Source of the DNA: a virus | Length of the DNA: 43,102 bases | Strand: one strand, 5' to 3' | Virus record (IMG/VR): IMGVR_UViG_3300029258_000516 | Coordinates: 1-43,102 of that record | Shown: one piece after another, positions 18,436 to 26,889 of the stretch | Layout of the letters: each line of letters opens with the position of its first letter | How positions within the stretch are numbered: position 1 is the first letter of the stretch | Position numbers and translations under genes: made by a program | Notes under the pieces: generated by a model | Seen by the model: only the letters and a program-made list of their open reading frames with translations | What the model was told of the DNA's origin: nothing | Database searches by the model: none

Positions 18436-21400
18436 TATACACCTTCTTTACTGTGAAATAAGCTTACATCCCGCGTTTTACGCGTATTCTTCGAAGTTAC
18501 TTCAGTATTATCCTTAATGTCGGTAAGAACAGTAATCATTCTTTGGATTAAAGTAGAAAGTCTATTGTTAGAAACAATAAGTTCATCCGTTAATTCAGAC
18601 TTTGACTCTAACCCGCCATTACCCTGTGTTTGGAGTAATTCTTTTTCTATAATAGGAACTTTTCGTAAAGGTCTAAAGTCTTCCTCCTTTATTTTCCTAA
18701 TTCTATCTCGCTCAACTTCCATCTGAGCATTATCCACCATTTTCATGGTGGATGCTGTTACATCATTTAACTTTCTACTTATACTGCCGACATTATCGTT
18801 AATTTTAGTAAGTACATTAGAATAGTCCGTTTGTTTTCCAAAAATACTAGTCACATCTTGCATACCCGGCGCATTCATTTTACTTACAGGAGCTGCTATA
18901 ACAAGTTCTTTGCCTTTTTCTCCAACCATAGCAGGAGATGAAACAATACCCGCCACACCTTTTTGGTAACCTGGAACAGCACCTTCAAAGCGGTACGTCT
19001 CATTACTCATTCGCCATTCTTGGCGTCTAGTTGCTCCAACACCATATGCTGGTGGCATCATACCCTCATACTTTTTACGTTCTTTATACTGAGCGTTTAT
19101 AGCCTCCATTTCCTCACTCACACGTCTCAAAGATTTTTCATCAGGAGTGACAGATTTCAAAGCACCAAATACAACTGCCCCTACTCCAACAGCTGCTGCA
19201 ATACCGGCTATAGCTGCTACTGGATGTACTAATGACTGAGCTATTGCCGCAACAATACTAAATGTCTTTAGAGCAGCCACAGCAGCTAAAATAGTCGGCA
19301 CTATATACGATAGAGTCTCACCAAATGAAGCCACAACACTTACAACCTTAAATAGACCTTCAGCGATTAATTCAACTACAGGTAGAATTCTTTTAAGAGA
19401 CGGTAGTAGACTTAACATAAATACGTCTGAGACATTTCTAATACGACCTCCAGTTACTTTAACCATCATCTGAAATGTATCCATCTGTTCGTTAAGCATT
19501 TTAATAAACGGCGACTCAGCCATAGACTTAAGTCTAGCTTCCTGCTCTTGCTGAGCCTTTCGCATGTCTTCAGATATGTCAGACCACTTAGTAGAAGCAG
19601 CGTACATTGTCTCCAAAGCGTCTCTAGACAGACCAGTAATTCTCTCCCATATAGTACCAAACCTCAGTACACTCTCAGCTGGTAATTTCGAAAGTCCGGT
19701 CATTAACGCATCTAAAGCTTTTTGCGTGTCACCCCTAAGCAACAAAGTCTGGAACTCCATCACATTCATACCCATCAAACCGAATACGCCAGCAAACTTC
19801 TGGGCATTTGTAATGTCGAACATTCCAGACAATGTTTGAATGGCATCCTGCGCGTCCATACCAACTAGAGTAAGTGTAGCAACCGCATCTTCAATTCCAG
19901 CTATAGCTAAAGTAGCGTCACCACCCATTGTCTCTAATATAGCAAGTCTTCCTCGAAATACGTCTATAGCAGCCGCAGCATCTAAGAACGACATTCTACC
20001 CTTTTGCATAGCCATCGTCATATATTCTTGTACTTTAGTAAAACCAAGCATAGACACACCAGCAAACCGCAAAGTCTTACCCAGCAACACCCCTACGCCC
20101 TCAGCTGTAGCACCAAAAACTTTCCATGCCTGCGTAGATTCAGAAGCTAATTTTGTGTATAACTCCATTTGCTTCACACCACGCTCCCCAGCTTCAAATA
20201 TTTTTTGCATCATAGCCGTACCGAACATTTCAGATATTTCTTCTTCGGTAAGACCCTTTATAGCAGCGCCTCTAAATTGCTGCCACCATGCTTCTTTACC
20301 TGGCTGGTACATACCGCCAGCAGCACCTAATTGCGCCGCTCTATACTCTCGGTCAATTCCTTGAACCATCGTACGTATTAAACTAAAACCACCAAGAAGC
20401 CCAAGACCAGACTTTAATAATTTACCAAAAGCTGAGTCAATTTTCTTTCCAGACCTCTTAACTATGTTAGCTACACTCTTAAAAGTACCAGACACTATAC
20501 CAGACGTAGTACCTAGAGCTTTAAGACTGCCTACCGCATTTTTCATCGACATTATAGTATTTGTCAAAACATCCTGATGTTGTGGGGGCACAGCACCAAC
20601 TGATACAGATGCCCTATTCATTGCATCTATATAGTCGTTAACTGACCCAGAACTGTATTCAAGTTGCTTTAACACTGTATTAATAGACGAGCTTATTTTA
20701 GACAGTCCTTGTAACCCAACAGTCTCTACGCCATCACCTGCATTTTGTAACACCACCGACAGGTAGTCAAGACTCTCCATAAAATCACGAACAGCTGGAG
20801 CATCGACGCCAGTTGGAATAACTATGGACACGTCTCTAAGTTTGTCGCCTATTGATTCCAACTCCAAAGCTATTACTTCTGACAAATCTGCGTCTAATGG
20901 CAAACCTTCCTGGATACTCTCTATATTTTGTACAAACGCCTCAATCGTATTTGCAAGGTTAGTTCCAACCATACCCATCATAATCTGAGCTTTTTCCATC
21001 CGAGATTGAAATTCAGGAATACCTGAGAATTTTTCCTGGATGCCGGAAAACTCATCGATGTTTTTCTGCAACAATAAAAGCGAGTCATACGCCTTACTAA
21101 AATCAGTCATTGGTAATTTAACTATCTCCTTCGACATTAAATCACCAGACTCCTTCATCAAATTAAAGGCATCAGCAAAACCGCTTACAACATCCTCTGG
21201 TTTAGTAAAGAGGCTAGAAGCATCTTTAGCCGCCTCGTTAGCCTTTTTAATACTATTTGAAATACTACTTAACGCCTCTTTAGTATCCCCAAATTCATCA
21301 GAAAGCCCTTTTACAATATTGTCTATCGTATCTGAAACTTCAGACAAATCCTTAATACGTGTCTCGGTGGATAATCCTTTTCGGATAATATCCTTCACCT

Positions 21401-23198
21401 TAGGTGATATAAACACATCTTTTAGAAAATCTCCAACCTTACCTAATCCTCTAGATATAGACTCAGTATGAGCTTTTCCACTCTTTACTATCGCATCCTC
21501 AGAAACACGCATGGCATTGTATAACTTCTCATGCGGTACATCAACAAGTCTATCGACATCAATACCACTAATATTTTTGACAGCTTCGTCTGTAACGTCC
21601 TTCGCTATTTTTAGCGAAGCTTTACTTATGTCCTTACTAGTAGTTCTCACAGAGTTAATGGCGTTAGTAACTGCGTCCTTTATAGTATCAGTGATATCTA
21701 TAGGAGTGAAAGCTCCACCACCAGCCTGAGCTTTCACCGTAGGAATATGACGCTCTTTCTGTAATACAGCATCAATCTCCTTAGACATTAAATCTATACC
21801 TTCAACTACATGGTCGATAAGCTTAAGCTGAAACTTACCTAGTACGTCCAGTAAATCCTGCTCAAGTGACACAGCCACATTAGACATAATAAATTCTAGG
21901 TCATATTCCAAGTTAGACAATACGTCGTCACTTAAGTCAAATTTTATATCCTTAATAGTTGGAGCAAAATCTGGACTATCAGATATATCAGACGTAAGTT
22001 TTTTAATCACTGTCTTAGTCACATCAAACTTTTTAATACTAGCCTTTAGCTCATTCAGGTATTCATCTACCTTTGGAGCCTTAAAGTCAGGACGTAAATC
22101 AATAGTTTTTATACAGGCATGTAATTCTGGAACTTTAGGTAAATCTGACTCCGTCCATTCCTCTACGAAACCTTTAATTAATGGGTATATTGGTAACTTT
22201 TTGGATATCTCGCCAGCAAAATCTTCCCACGTTTTACCAGAGGCAGGGATAAACCCATCCACAACCAACTGAACAGTTAAGCTATCCTGAATACTCTTAA
22301 CAAACGCATCTAAATCATTTACATTAGATAATTTTAAATCCACCGCAGCTTTTACGTCAATATTCAGAGTCTTAGGATTATAACCCTTTATGTTAAGTTT
22401 AGCATCAACAGTTATAGGTGAACCCACTATAGTTACTACTTTAAGTGCCGCTGGGATTTTAATTCTAGCCCCCTCACCAGTGCCAGCGCCTTTAGTTCCA
22501 CTAGGCGTAAAATCACTAGTTGTTGTAACAGATACCACCCGTAAATAAGTGTCTATGGGCTCACGCTGTATTTCGTCCCTTATCGACGCCATCGATGAAG
22601 ATAAATCTAATGTTACACTTAGGTCTTTAGGCAAATTTGACACAGCATCAGTGATAGGCTTAATACTATTAGCTATCTCGCTTCCTATATTAGAAACCGC
22701 TTTGTTTATGACGCTAGGTAACGTAACCAACAACAGAGTAGTTAACTCCTGTGCAGCATTACCTATCCCAATACCACCAATCGGAGCTTTCCGTACTCCT
22801 AATGCGACAGCATCAGCTACTTCACTCACGATAACATCCTCGATATTACCTGATAATGAAGACACCCTAACTTTTAACGGTGTAGTTATATCAGCAGATA
22901 CCGTTTTAACTTTTTGTTGTATTTGGTTTTTTACATTTTTATAGAATGACTCAAGAGCTTTATCAAAACTATCATCGACCTTAATTTCCCCTACTGCGAC
23001 ACTTACGTCAATCTCCTTCGATAAACTGCTTATAGAGTCCGTCATTTCTGATAACTTTTCGTCGATATTTTTACTAGCTTTGTCAATAGCCTTATCCCAT
23101 GATTTAGCTGCATCTTCTATCGTCTTTGTAAAAGACTGTATTGATTTTAGTGCGTCTACTGCGTCTAGCTTTAATGATAGCGATATTATGTCAGCCAT
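18435..23198 (-). CDS. Tail tape measure protein
   Basis: The longest gene: 1587 residues, the expected scaffold that sets tail length (roughly 0.24 micrometre at about 1.5 A per residue, as a rule of thumb). It has long amphipathic helical stretches throughout. A hydrophobic cluster lies around residues 1270-1350 (FKVVSVVASFGETLSYIV, AAIAGIAAAVGVGAVVFGAL), probably the membrane-active part. A typical tape-measure motif follows: PGYQKGVAGIVSSPAMVGEK, then GKELV. The region ~990-1200 (AAQLGAAGGMYQPGKEAW, MTMAMQKGRMSFLDAAAAID) resembles the conserved tape-measure core of phages with alternating Ala/Gly helices. ATG 23198 follows GAGGACGTGTA, 16 bp after repeat element B. It follows the chaperone gene, as usual. 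Confidence 0.92.
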   Translation of the reverse strand: MADIISLSLKLDAVDALKSIQSFTKTIEDAAKSWDKAIDKASKNIDEKLSEMTDSISSLSKEIDVSVAVGEIKVDDSFDKALESFYKNVKNQIQQKVKTVSADITTPLKVRVSSLSGNIEDVIVSEVADAVALGVRKAPIGGIGIGNAAQELTTLLLVTLPSVINKAVSNIGSEIANSIKPITDAVSNLPKDLSVTLDLSSSMASIRDEIQREPIDTYLRVVSVTTTSDFTPSGTKGAGTGEGARIKIPAALKVVTIVGSPITVDAKLNIKGYNPKTLNIDVKAAVDLKLSNVNDLDAFVKSIQDSLTVQLVVDGFIPASGKTWEDFAGEISKKLPIYPLIKGFVEEWTESDLPKVPELHACIKTIDLRPDFKAPKVDEYLNELKASIKKFDVTKTVIKKLTSDISDSPDFAPTIKDIKFDLSDDVLSNLEYDLEFIMSNVAVSLEQDLLDVLGKFQLKLIDHVVEGIDLMSKEIDAVLQKERHIPTVKAQAGGGAFTPIDITDTIKDAVTNAINSVRTTSKDISKASLKIAKDVTDEAVKNISGIDVDRLVDVPHEKLYNAMRVSEDAIVKSGKAHTESISRGLGKVGDFLKDVFISPKVKDIIRKGLSTETRIKDLSEVSDTIDNIVKGLSDEFGDTKEALSSISNSIKKANEAAKDASSLFTKPEDVVSGFADAFNLMKESGDLMSKEIVKLPMTDFSKAYDSLLLLQKNIDEFSGIQEKFSGIPEFQSRMEKAQIMMGMVGTNLANTIEAFVQNIESIQEGLPLDADLSEVIALELESIGDKLRDVSIVIPTGVDAPAVRDFMESLDYLSVVLQNAGDGVETVGLQGLSKISSSINTVLKQLEYSSGSVNDYIDAMNRASVSVGAVPPQHQDVLTNTIMSMKNAVGSLKALGTTSGIVSGTFKSVANIVKRSGKKIDSAFGKLLKSGLGLLGGFSLIRTMVQGIDREYRAAQLGAAGGMYQPGKEAWWQQFRGAAIKGLTEEEISEMFGTAMMQKIFEAGERGVKQMELYTKLASESTQAWKVFGATAEGVGVLLGKTLRFAGVSMLGFTKVQEYMTMAMQKGRMSFLDAAAAIDVFRGRLAILETMGGDATLAIAGIEDAVATLTLVGMDAQDAIQTLSGMFDITNAQKFAGVFGLMGMNVMEFQTLLLRGDTQKALDALMTGLSKLPAESVLRFGTIWERITGLSRDALETMYAASTKWSDISEDMRKAQQEQEARLKSMAESPFIKMLNEQMDTFQMMVKVTGGRIRNVSDVFMLSLLPSLKRILPVVELIAEGLFKVVSVVASFGETLSYIVPTILAAVAALKTFSIVAAIAQSLVHPVAAIAGIAAAVGVGAVVFGALKSVTPDEKSLRRVSEEMEAINAQYKERKKYEGMMPPAYGVGATRRQEWRMSNETYRFEGAVPGYQKGVAGIVSSPAMVGEKGKELVIAAPVSKMNAPGMQDVTSIFGKQTDYSNVLTKINDNVGSISRKLNDVTASTMKMVDNAQMEVERDRIRKIKEEDFRPLRKVPIIEKELLQTQGNGGLESKSELTDELIVSNNRLSTLIQRMITVLTDIKDNTEVTSKNTRKTRDVSLFHSKEGV

Positions 23199-23213
23199 TA
23201 CACGTCCTCAACT

Positions 23214-23264
23214 ACAGTTGTCGTCAAGGGGTAATTCGTTACTGGTTGCAAAAAACCCCTTGAC
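23214..23264 (-). repeat. Intergenic hairpin element, copy B
   Basis: Read on the minus strand: CGTCAAGGGGTTTTTTG, loop CAACCAGTAA, CGAATTACCCCTTGACG, ACAACTGT. The outer 10-11 bp of the arms pair perfectly; two T-T mismatches lie further in compared with copy A. It lacks the TGTCAATTTT left flank of copies A and D. It sits between the chaperone reading frames and the tape-measure gene, with its tail 16 bp before the tape-measure ATG. Confidence 0.88.
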
Positions 23265-23284
23265 GTTTTATCAATACATCTATT

Positions 23285-23506
23285 CTACCTTCTTCTAGGT
23301 CTATTTGCACTATTTCTTTTCGCCTCGCGCATCGCTTCCTCATGAGCTTTTTTCTCTTCCATTAGTTGGTGATGTAATCTTTGTATGTTCCATATGCGCT
23401 CATCAGTTGGCATATCCATAACGGCAGTATAGTCGTAATTCTTTCCATAATACACCAAAAAGAACACTTGGTCGAATAAATCTCCGACATTACTACCTAG
23501 ATGGGC
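23285..23506 (-). CDS. +1-frame extension of the tail assembly chaperone (frameshift product C-terminus)
   Basis: A 73-codon open frame that begins inside the 3' end of the chaperone gene. It is +1 relative to that gene and has no convincing start of its own: the only ATGs upstream, near 23602, lack a ribosome-binding site and would translate the chaperone region out of frame. The residues after the shift read as a real protein: AHLGSNVGDLFDQVFFLVYY, MPTDERIWNIQRLHHQL, then an alternating Glu/Lys helix and a basic tail. MPTDER..W...RL.. resembles the second chaperone (T-type) of many tail gene clusters. A shift at UUU-UUU-C (23513-23507) would give a 487-residue fusion (23285-24749). Programmed shifting is inferred from the layout. 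Confidence 0.7.
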   Translation of the reverse strand, partial: AHLGSNVGDLFDQVFFLVYYGKNYDYTAVMDMPTDERIWNIQRLHHQLMEEKKAHEEAMREAKRNSANRPRRR

Positions 23507-24749
23507 GAAAAAATTCAGCAGTAAATGGCATCTCGAATCTGTTCGCAAAACCACACGCAGGACAATCAATAAACAACGTAGTATCAATTCTACCATCCGC
23601 ATTTTGAATTGCTAGACGCAACGTATTAGCATCACCAGCAATCATGTTCTTAACGTACTCAACTTTTGCGTCGAAGTCAGATACTTCCATACCATTAATA
23701 CCTACAATGGATAACGCCAAACGGTAAATATTTGAAGGGTCACCTTCGTCAGTAGACTGCATCTTGAGTCTTTTGGCGTATTTGGCGATAGTCTCTTCGT
23801 CTCTACCACGCAATAGCCTAAAATGAATGTAATCACCAGAACGTGGTAAATCAACTTCAAACGGCTCTTCAGCATCCTCGTCCATAAAATTCATAGATAA
23901 ATCAGACGATATATCTATAATTGTTTTTGGGTTGTAGTAATTACATGAAGCACACGTAAACGGTATTTCGTATTCAGAGCCATAAGAAAATGTTCGGATA
24001 TAAAGAAGTACAGCAAATCTGTCATTTATTGTTAAGTCAATAGGACTAAGCTTAGCCTTATCGTCATCAACAATGCAACTGTCCAATATTTTATTGATAT
24101 GCGCCAACGAGTCACCAGGAGAATACAATAACGACTCCTCCTTCGTGGTCATAGGGCATATATCTATTCTACCATCAACATAAGCACCTACGCTGCGATA
24201 TGGAATACCTTTTGACGGTAACTGCCCAACAAATCTTCGTATATGTGCTGGTTTCTGCTGCACGTAAGATACAGGTTGTTGAATAGGTGGTTGTTGAATA
24301 GGTGGTTGTTGAATAGGTGGTTGTTGAATAGGTGGTTGTTGAATAGGTGGTTGTTGAATAGGTGGTTGTTGAATAGGTGGTTGCGATTGATAATCGTAAT
24401 TATCATCTTCTGCGCTCTCGTCGTACTCATCCTGTTCAACGTAATCATTTGCGGGAATTTCGTCAGTAATGTTACTAACATTACCAGGAACATCACCTGT
24501 TACATCAGTAACTTTCGAAGACACTTTAACTTTTGGTCTTTTACCCCTAATAGGTGGGATTGGTGACGCAGACGGTGGGACAAAACTTTCTCTGGAAGCA
24601 CCCATGTTTGTTAGATGCTCCATAAGCTCTGGAGGTATATTTTTAGCCTTCTCAGAACCTATTACAGTAGGAAATGATTTAGGAACACTTTGCTCGGGAT
24701 TTCCTTTCGATAAAGGACGTCTTTTCTTAGGTCTACTACCTTTAGTCAT
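23493..24749 (-). CDS. Tail/baseplate assembly chaperone, T4 gp26-like
   Basis: A 418-residue protein. Residues about 165-418 resemble the T4 gp26-type baseplate chaperone family: QLPSKGIPYRSVGAYVDGRI, then CPMTTKEESLLYSPGD, FAVLLYIRTFSYGSEYEI, a CASCNY metal-site half and near the end a CPACGF half (4 Cys, zinc-ribbon-like). The N-terminal 110 residues are disordered, basic then acidic. Residues ~120-155 are seven PPIQQ repeats. ATG 24749 has a good ribosome-binding site (AAGGAGTGTGTT). It sits directly before the tape measure, where tail assembly chaperones are normally coded, and its 3' end overlaps a +1 frame (see the extension at 23285-23506). Confidence 0.8.
   Translation of the reverse strand: MTKGSRPKKRRPLSKGNPEQSVPKSFPTVIGSEKAKNIPPELMEHLTNMGASRESFVPPSASPIPPIRGKRPKVKVSSKVTDVTGDVPGNVSNITDEIPANDYVEQDEYDESAEDDNYDYQSQPPIQQPPIQQPPIQQPPIQQPPIQQPPIQQPPIQQPVSYVQQKPAHIRRFVGQLPSKGIPYRSVGAYVDGRIDICPMTTKEESLLYSPGDSLAHINKILDSCIVDDDKAKLSPIDLTINDRFAVLLYIRTFSYGSEYEIPFTCASCNYYNPKTIIDISSDLSMNFMDEDAEEPFEVDLPRSGDYIHFRLLRGRDEETIAKYAKRLKMQSTDEGDPSNIYRLALSIVGINGMEVSDFDAKVEYVKNMIAGDANTLRLAIQNADGRIDTTLFIDCPACGFANRFEMPFTAEFFRPSR
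24276..24380 (-). repeat. Seven identical 15-bp tandem repeats inside the chaperone gene
   Basis: The 15-bp unit TTGTTGAATAGGTGG (plus strand) is repeated seven times with no base change and encodes PPIQQ seven times on the minus strand. Identity at the DNA level, including third codon positions, points to recent slippage expansion rather than old protein repeats. Length changes by whole units would keep the reading frame. Confidence 0.97.
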
Positions 24750-24898
24750 AACACACTCCTTTCAACTTATTTGACTCTTATGAGCCGTTATAGGATGATT
24801 CTCATGCAAAAATGTATGTTTGTTAAAGATTTACTCTAACTGGGCTGAACCTAAAGCCCTCTATCCCGTCAGCAAATGCGTCCAGGACTATTTTATTA
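24750..24898. other. Gap between chaperone and last tube paralogue, with a short open stretch
   Basis: No gene with a proper start was found in these 149 bp. Just behind the tube-paralogue stop, the +1 frame stays open on the minus strand to TAA at 24823-24825 and reads plausibly (NNKIVLDAFADGIEGFRFSP, then VRVNL). It is richer in G+C than its surroundings. A small 5-bp hairpin (GGGCT...AGCCC) lies within it. It may be a remnant or a frameshift extension. Confidence 0.5.
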
Positions 24899-25522
24899 TT
24901 ACTTAGTTGGGGTTGGTAAACCCCTCTCAACGTCAGCACCAGTACGTTCAAATACTAAAGGAACAACCCTGTCGGCTTTTAACGACACGGTTATCCTAAC
25001 GTAGTCTCCACCAGTATGGTCAATATCCCCTCGCTCAATTCTAGACGGATAGCAACCTTCTAGCCTATACCATCGATTACTATCAATCTCGCCATCCGTT
25101 CCAAACAACATAACATATGCGTATTGTTTGTACTTAGCCGCTTTATGCGCAGCGCCACTTAATGGGTTAAACGTCATAGCCCACCACGCATCTAAAATAT
25201 CAGCCACGTCACTTGTAACAAAGTCTCGAAGTACCCAGTTAGTATCATCAACAATAGCCTTTCCTGGAAACTTAACAGTCTCAAGAAACCACCCCATTGT
25301 TATGACTTCAACGCCGTAGCCTGGGAGATTACATGAATCTATAGACATAGCCAACATAATCTCTGGATTAGATAAACTCGAACGTATAATCTCGCTAAAG
25401 TTCATGACAGATACGTTAAAATTAACGTATATTGTGCCAACACTAGTACGCTGTGGTTCTCGTGTTACTTTACCAGTTGTTGAATACTTGCCGAGAAAAT
25501 CAGCACTTAATGGTATCGTCAT
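24899..25522 (-). CDS. Tail-tube-like protein, paralogue 5
   Basis: A 207-residue protein of the same family as the four preceding genes. N-terminal motif: REPQRTSVGTIYVNF. Middle: LAMSIDSCNLPGYGVEVITM, FPGKAIVDDTNWVLRDFVTS, then FNPLSGAAHKAAKYK. C-terminal: EGCYPSRIERGDIDHTGGDY, then VRITVSLKADRVVPL. This layout (outer strands, a long KDFVD-like strand-loop, W, GA, and a GDIDH...DYvRI..tl..Drv.P ending) fits myovirus tail tube proteins. ATG 25522 follows AGGTGTAGT and lies 7 bp after paralogue 4. It is the member nearest the chaperone. Confidence 0.85.
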   Translation of the reverse strand: MTIPLSADFLGKYSTTGKVTREPQRTSVGTIYVNFNVSVMNFSEIIRSSLSNPEIMLAMSIDSCNLPGYGVEVITMGWFLETVKFPGKAIVDDTNWVLRDFVTSDVADILDAWWAMTFNPLSGAAHKAAKYKQYAYVMLFGTDGEIDSNRWYRLEGCYPSRIERGDIDHTGGDYVRITVSLKADRVVPLVFERTGADVERGLPTPTK

Positions 25523-25529
25523 ACTACAC

Positions 25530-26156
25530 CTATTTAGTTAATTTACTAACTGCGTCAGTTAAATTTAATGGTGATGTTCCACCAGGAAGGTATTTAGCTG
25601 CTCCACTACCAAGTTTACCTTCCATAAACCACGGCACAACCCTATCCACAGAGAAAGTTACTGTAATTCTAACATAGTCAGACGTATTCTGGTCTAAATC
25701 ACCGCGAGCTATATGCGACGGAAAACATCCTTTGAGAAGATAATACCGCATATTCTCACCTGCTGTGTCGTATATAACAGCATATGCATCTTTCTTAATA
25801 GTATACGCCATCTCCATCTCACCATTACCTGGACTATACACTTGGTTGAACCATTTGTCTATGGCAAGCATACCGTCACCATCAACGAAGTCCTTTATAG
25901 TCATGTCAATATCGTCAAACACAGACTTCCCAGCAAAGCTAACAAATTCATTAAAATAACCTACTTGGATATCCTCTGTGCCATAAGACGGAAGACGCAA
26001 CGTATCTATGGCTAGCGCCAACACTTTAGGGTCATTTATCACAATCCCATCTATTAATGGAACATATAAAAACCCACTATTCTGACGCTGTGGCTCAAAC
26101 TCTCTTTCCTTAATAAAGGAGTCTGCGTGAAATTCTATGCTGCTTGGAGTAGTCAT
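25530..26156 (-). CDS. Tail-tube-like protein, paralogue 4
   Basis: A 208-residue paralogue. Shared motifs: EFEPQRQNSGFLYVPL, LALAIDTLRLPSYGTEDIQV, GYFNEFVSFAGKSVFDDIDM, then TIKDFVDGDG, FNQVYSPGNGEMEMAYTIK, and LKGCFPSHIARGDLDQNTSD followed by YVRITVTFSVDRVVP. The start is ATG 26156 (AGGAGGATTTG upstream); the TTG one codon earlier lies within that spacer. It is spaced 9 bp from paralogue 3. The C-terminal ~25 residues (GKLGSGAAKYLPGGTSP) differ from the other copies. Confidence 0.86.
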   Translation of the reverse strand: MTTPSSIEFHADSFIKEREFEPQRQNSGFLYVPLIDGIVINDPKVLALAIDTLRLPSYGTEDIQVGYFNEFVSFAGKSVFDDIDMTIKDFVDGDGMLAIDKWFNQVYSPGNGEMEMAYTIKKDAYAVIYDTAGENMRYYLLKGCFPSHIARGDLDQNTSDYVRITVTFSVDRVVPWFMEGKLGSGAAKYLPGGTSPLNLTDAVSKLTK

Positions 26157-26165
26157 CAAATCCTC

Positions 26166-26882
26166 CTAGTACGCCTGTTTGTTGAAACCAACCTTTAACT
26201 TTTTACCAAGGTCTATAGGCTGGGTAATATTTCGAGAATTAAAATCCCTACTATTGGGATATGTTCCAGCACCAGATAAACCCCAGTCTTTAAGCTCATC
26301 CTCTGGAACCCGATATAGCTTATCTATAGCTAGCGTTACATTAATTTTAACATAATCAGAAGAATTACCATCAATATTTCCAAAATTTACACTTATTGGA
26401 AAACAAATCATACGATAATACCGTGAGAGATTACCTGTAGGGTCTATAAGACAAACAAAGGTATTGACACGGTACGCTATCTTTGGATTAATAGCCCCAT
26501 TATATTCGTTGTAAATAAGATACAACCACTTATCAATTATCCTAGCCGTTGGTATGTCCACAAAATCTCTAAGTGTAAGTTCAAAATCAGGAAACTCAGC
26601 CGACGTAGGGTATTTACGCCGCTCATTATTATAGGATAAAGTAGTCGTATTAATTACAATTTCAGGCAAGCTACTAGATTCGAGTGACATCAATATTATC
26701 TTGTTGTCAGCCTCCTGAAAACCTGATATAAGTGATGTATCAAACCTAAATAATACAAACCCCAAATAAGACATCTGAGGTTGAAAAGTTCCACCATAAG
26801 GCGCACCATCTCGATATCTTAGAGCACTTCCTAAGAATTTAGCTGACATCGTTGGTGTTCTACTTGGAACAGGTAAGGTCAT
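26166..26882 (-). CDS. Tail-tube-like protein, paralogue 3
   Basis: A 238-residue paralogue, the most diverged at the N-terminal motif (TFQPQMSYLGFVLFRF in place of FEPQRQNNGFLFVPL). It keeps ILMSLESSSLPEIVINTTTL, FPDFELTLRDFVDIPTARII, KWLYLIYNEYNGAINPKIAY and ISVNFGNIDGNSSDYVKINV. The start is ATG 26882, chosen over a TTG at 26906 that lies inside the previous gene. Its ribosome-binding site is weak (TAGGCGTATA) and its start lies inside the end region of paralogue 2 (8 bp after that stop), so coupled translation is likely. A C-terminal 40-residue tail is basic and Asn-rich. Confidence 0.85.
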   Translation of the reverse strand: MTLPVPSRTPTMSAKFLGSALRYRDGAPYGGTFQPQMSYLGFVLFRFDTSLISGFQEADNKIILMSLESSSLPEIVINTTTLSYNNERRKYPTSAEFPDFELTLRDFVDIPTARIIDKWLYLIYNEYNGAINPKIAYRVNTFVCLIDPTGNLSRYYRMICFPISVNFGNIDGNSSDYVKINVTLAIDKLYRVPEDELKDWGLSGAGTYPNSRDFNSRNITQPIDLGKKLKVGFNKQAY

Positions 26883-26889
26883 TATACGC

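Noticed and set aside
23507-23602. Independent start (ATG 23602) for the +1 frame at the chaperone end
   Set aside because: No ribosome-binding site precedes it, and the first ~30 residues are out-of-frame translation of the conserved chaperone C-terminus.
24276-24380. Tandem repeats as a CRISPR array
   Set aside because: Units are directly adjacent 15-mers without spacers and encode PPIQQ in frame within a gene.
24830-24870. Possible tRNA fragment (GGTTCAGCCC resembles a T arm)
   Set aside because: No anticodon or acceptor stem can be formed around it; the stretch reads better as a protein frame or remnant.
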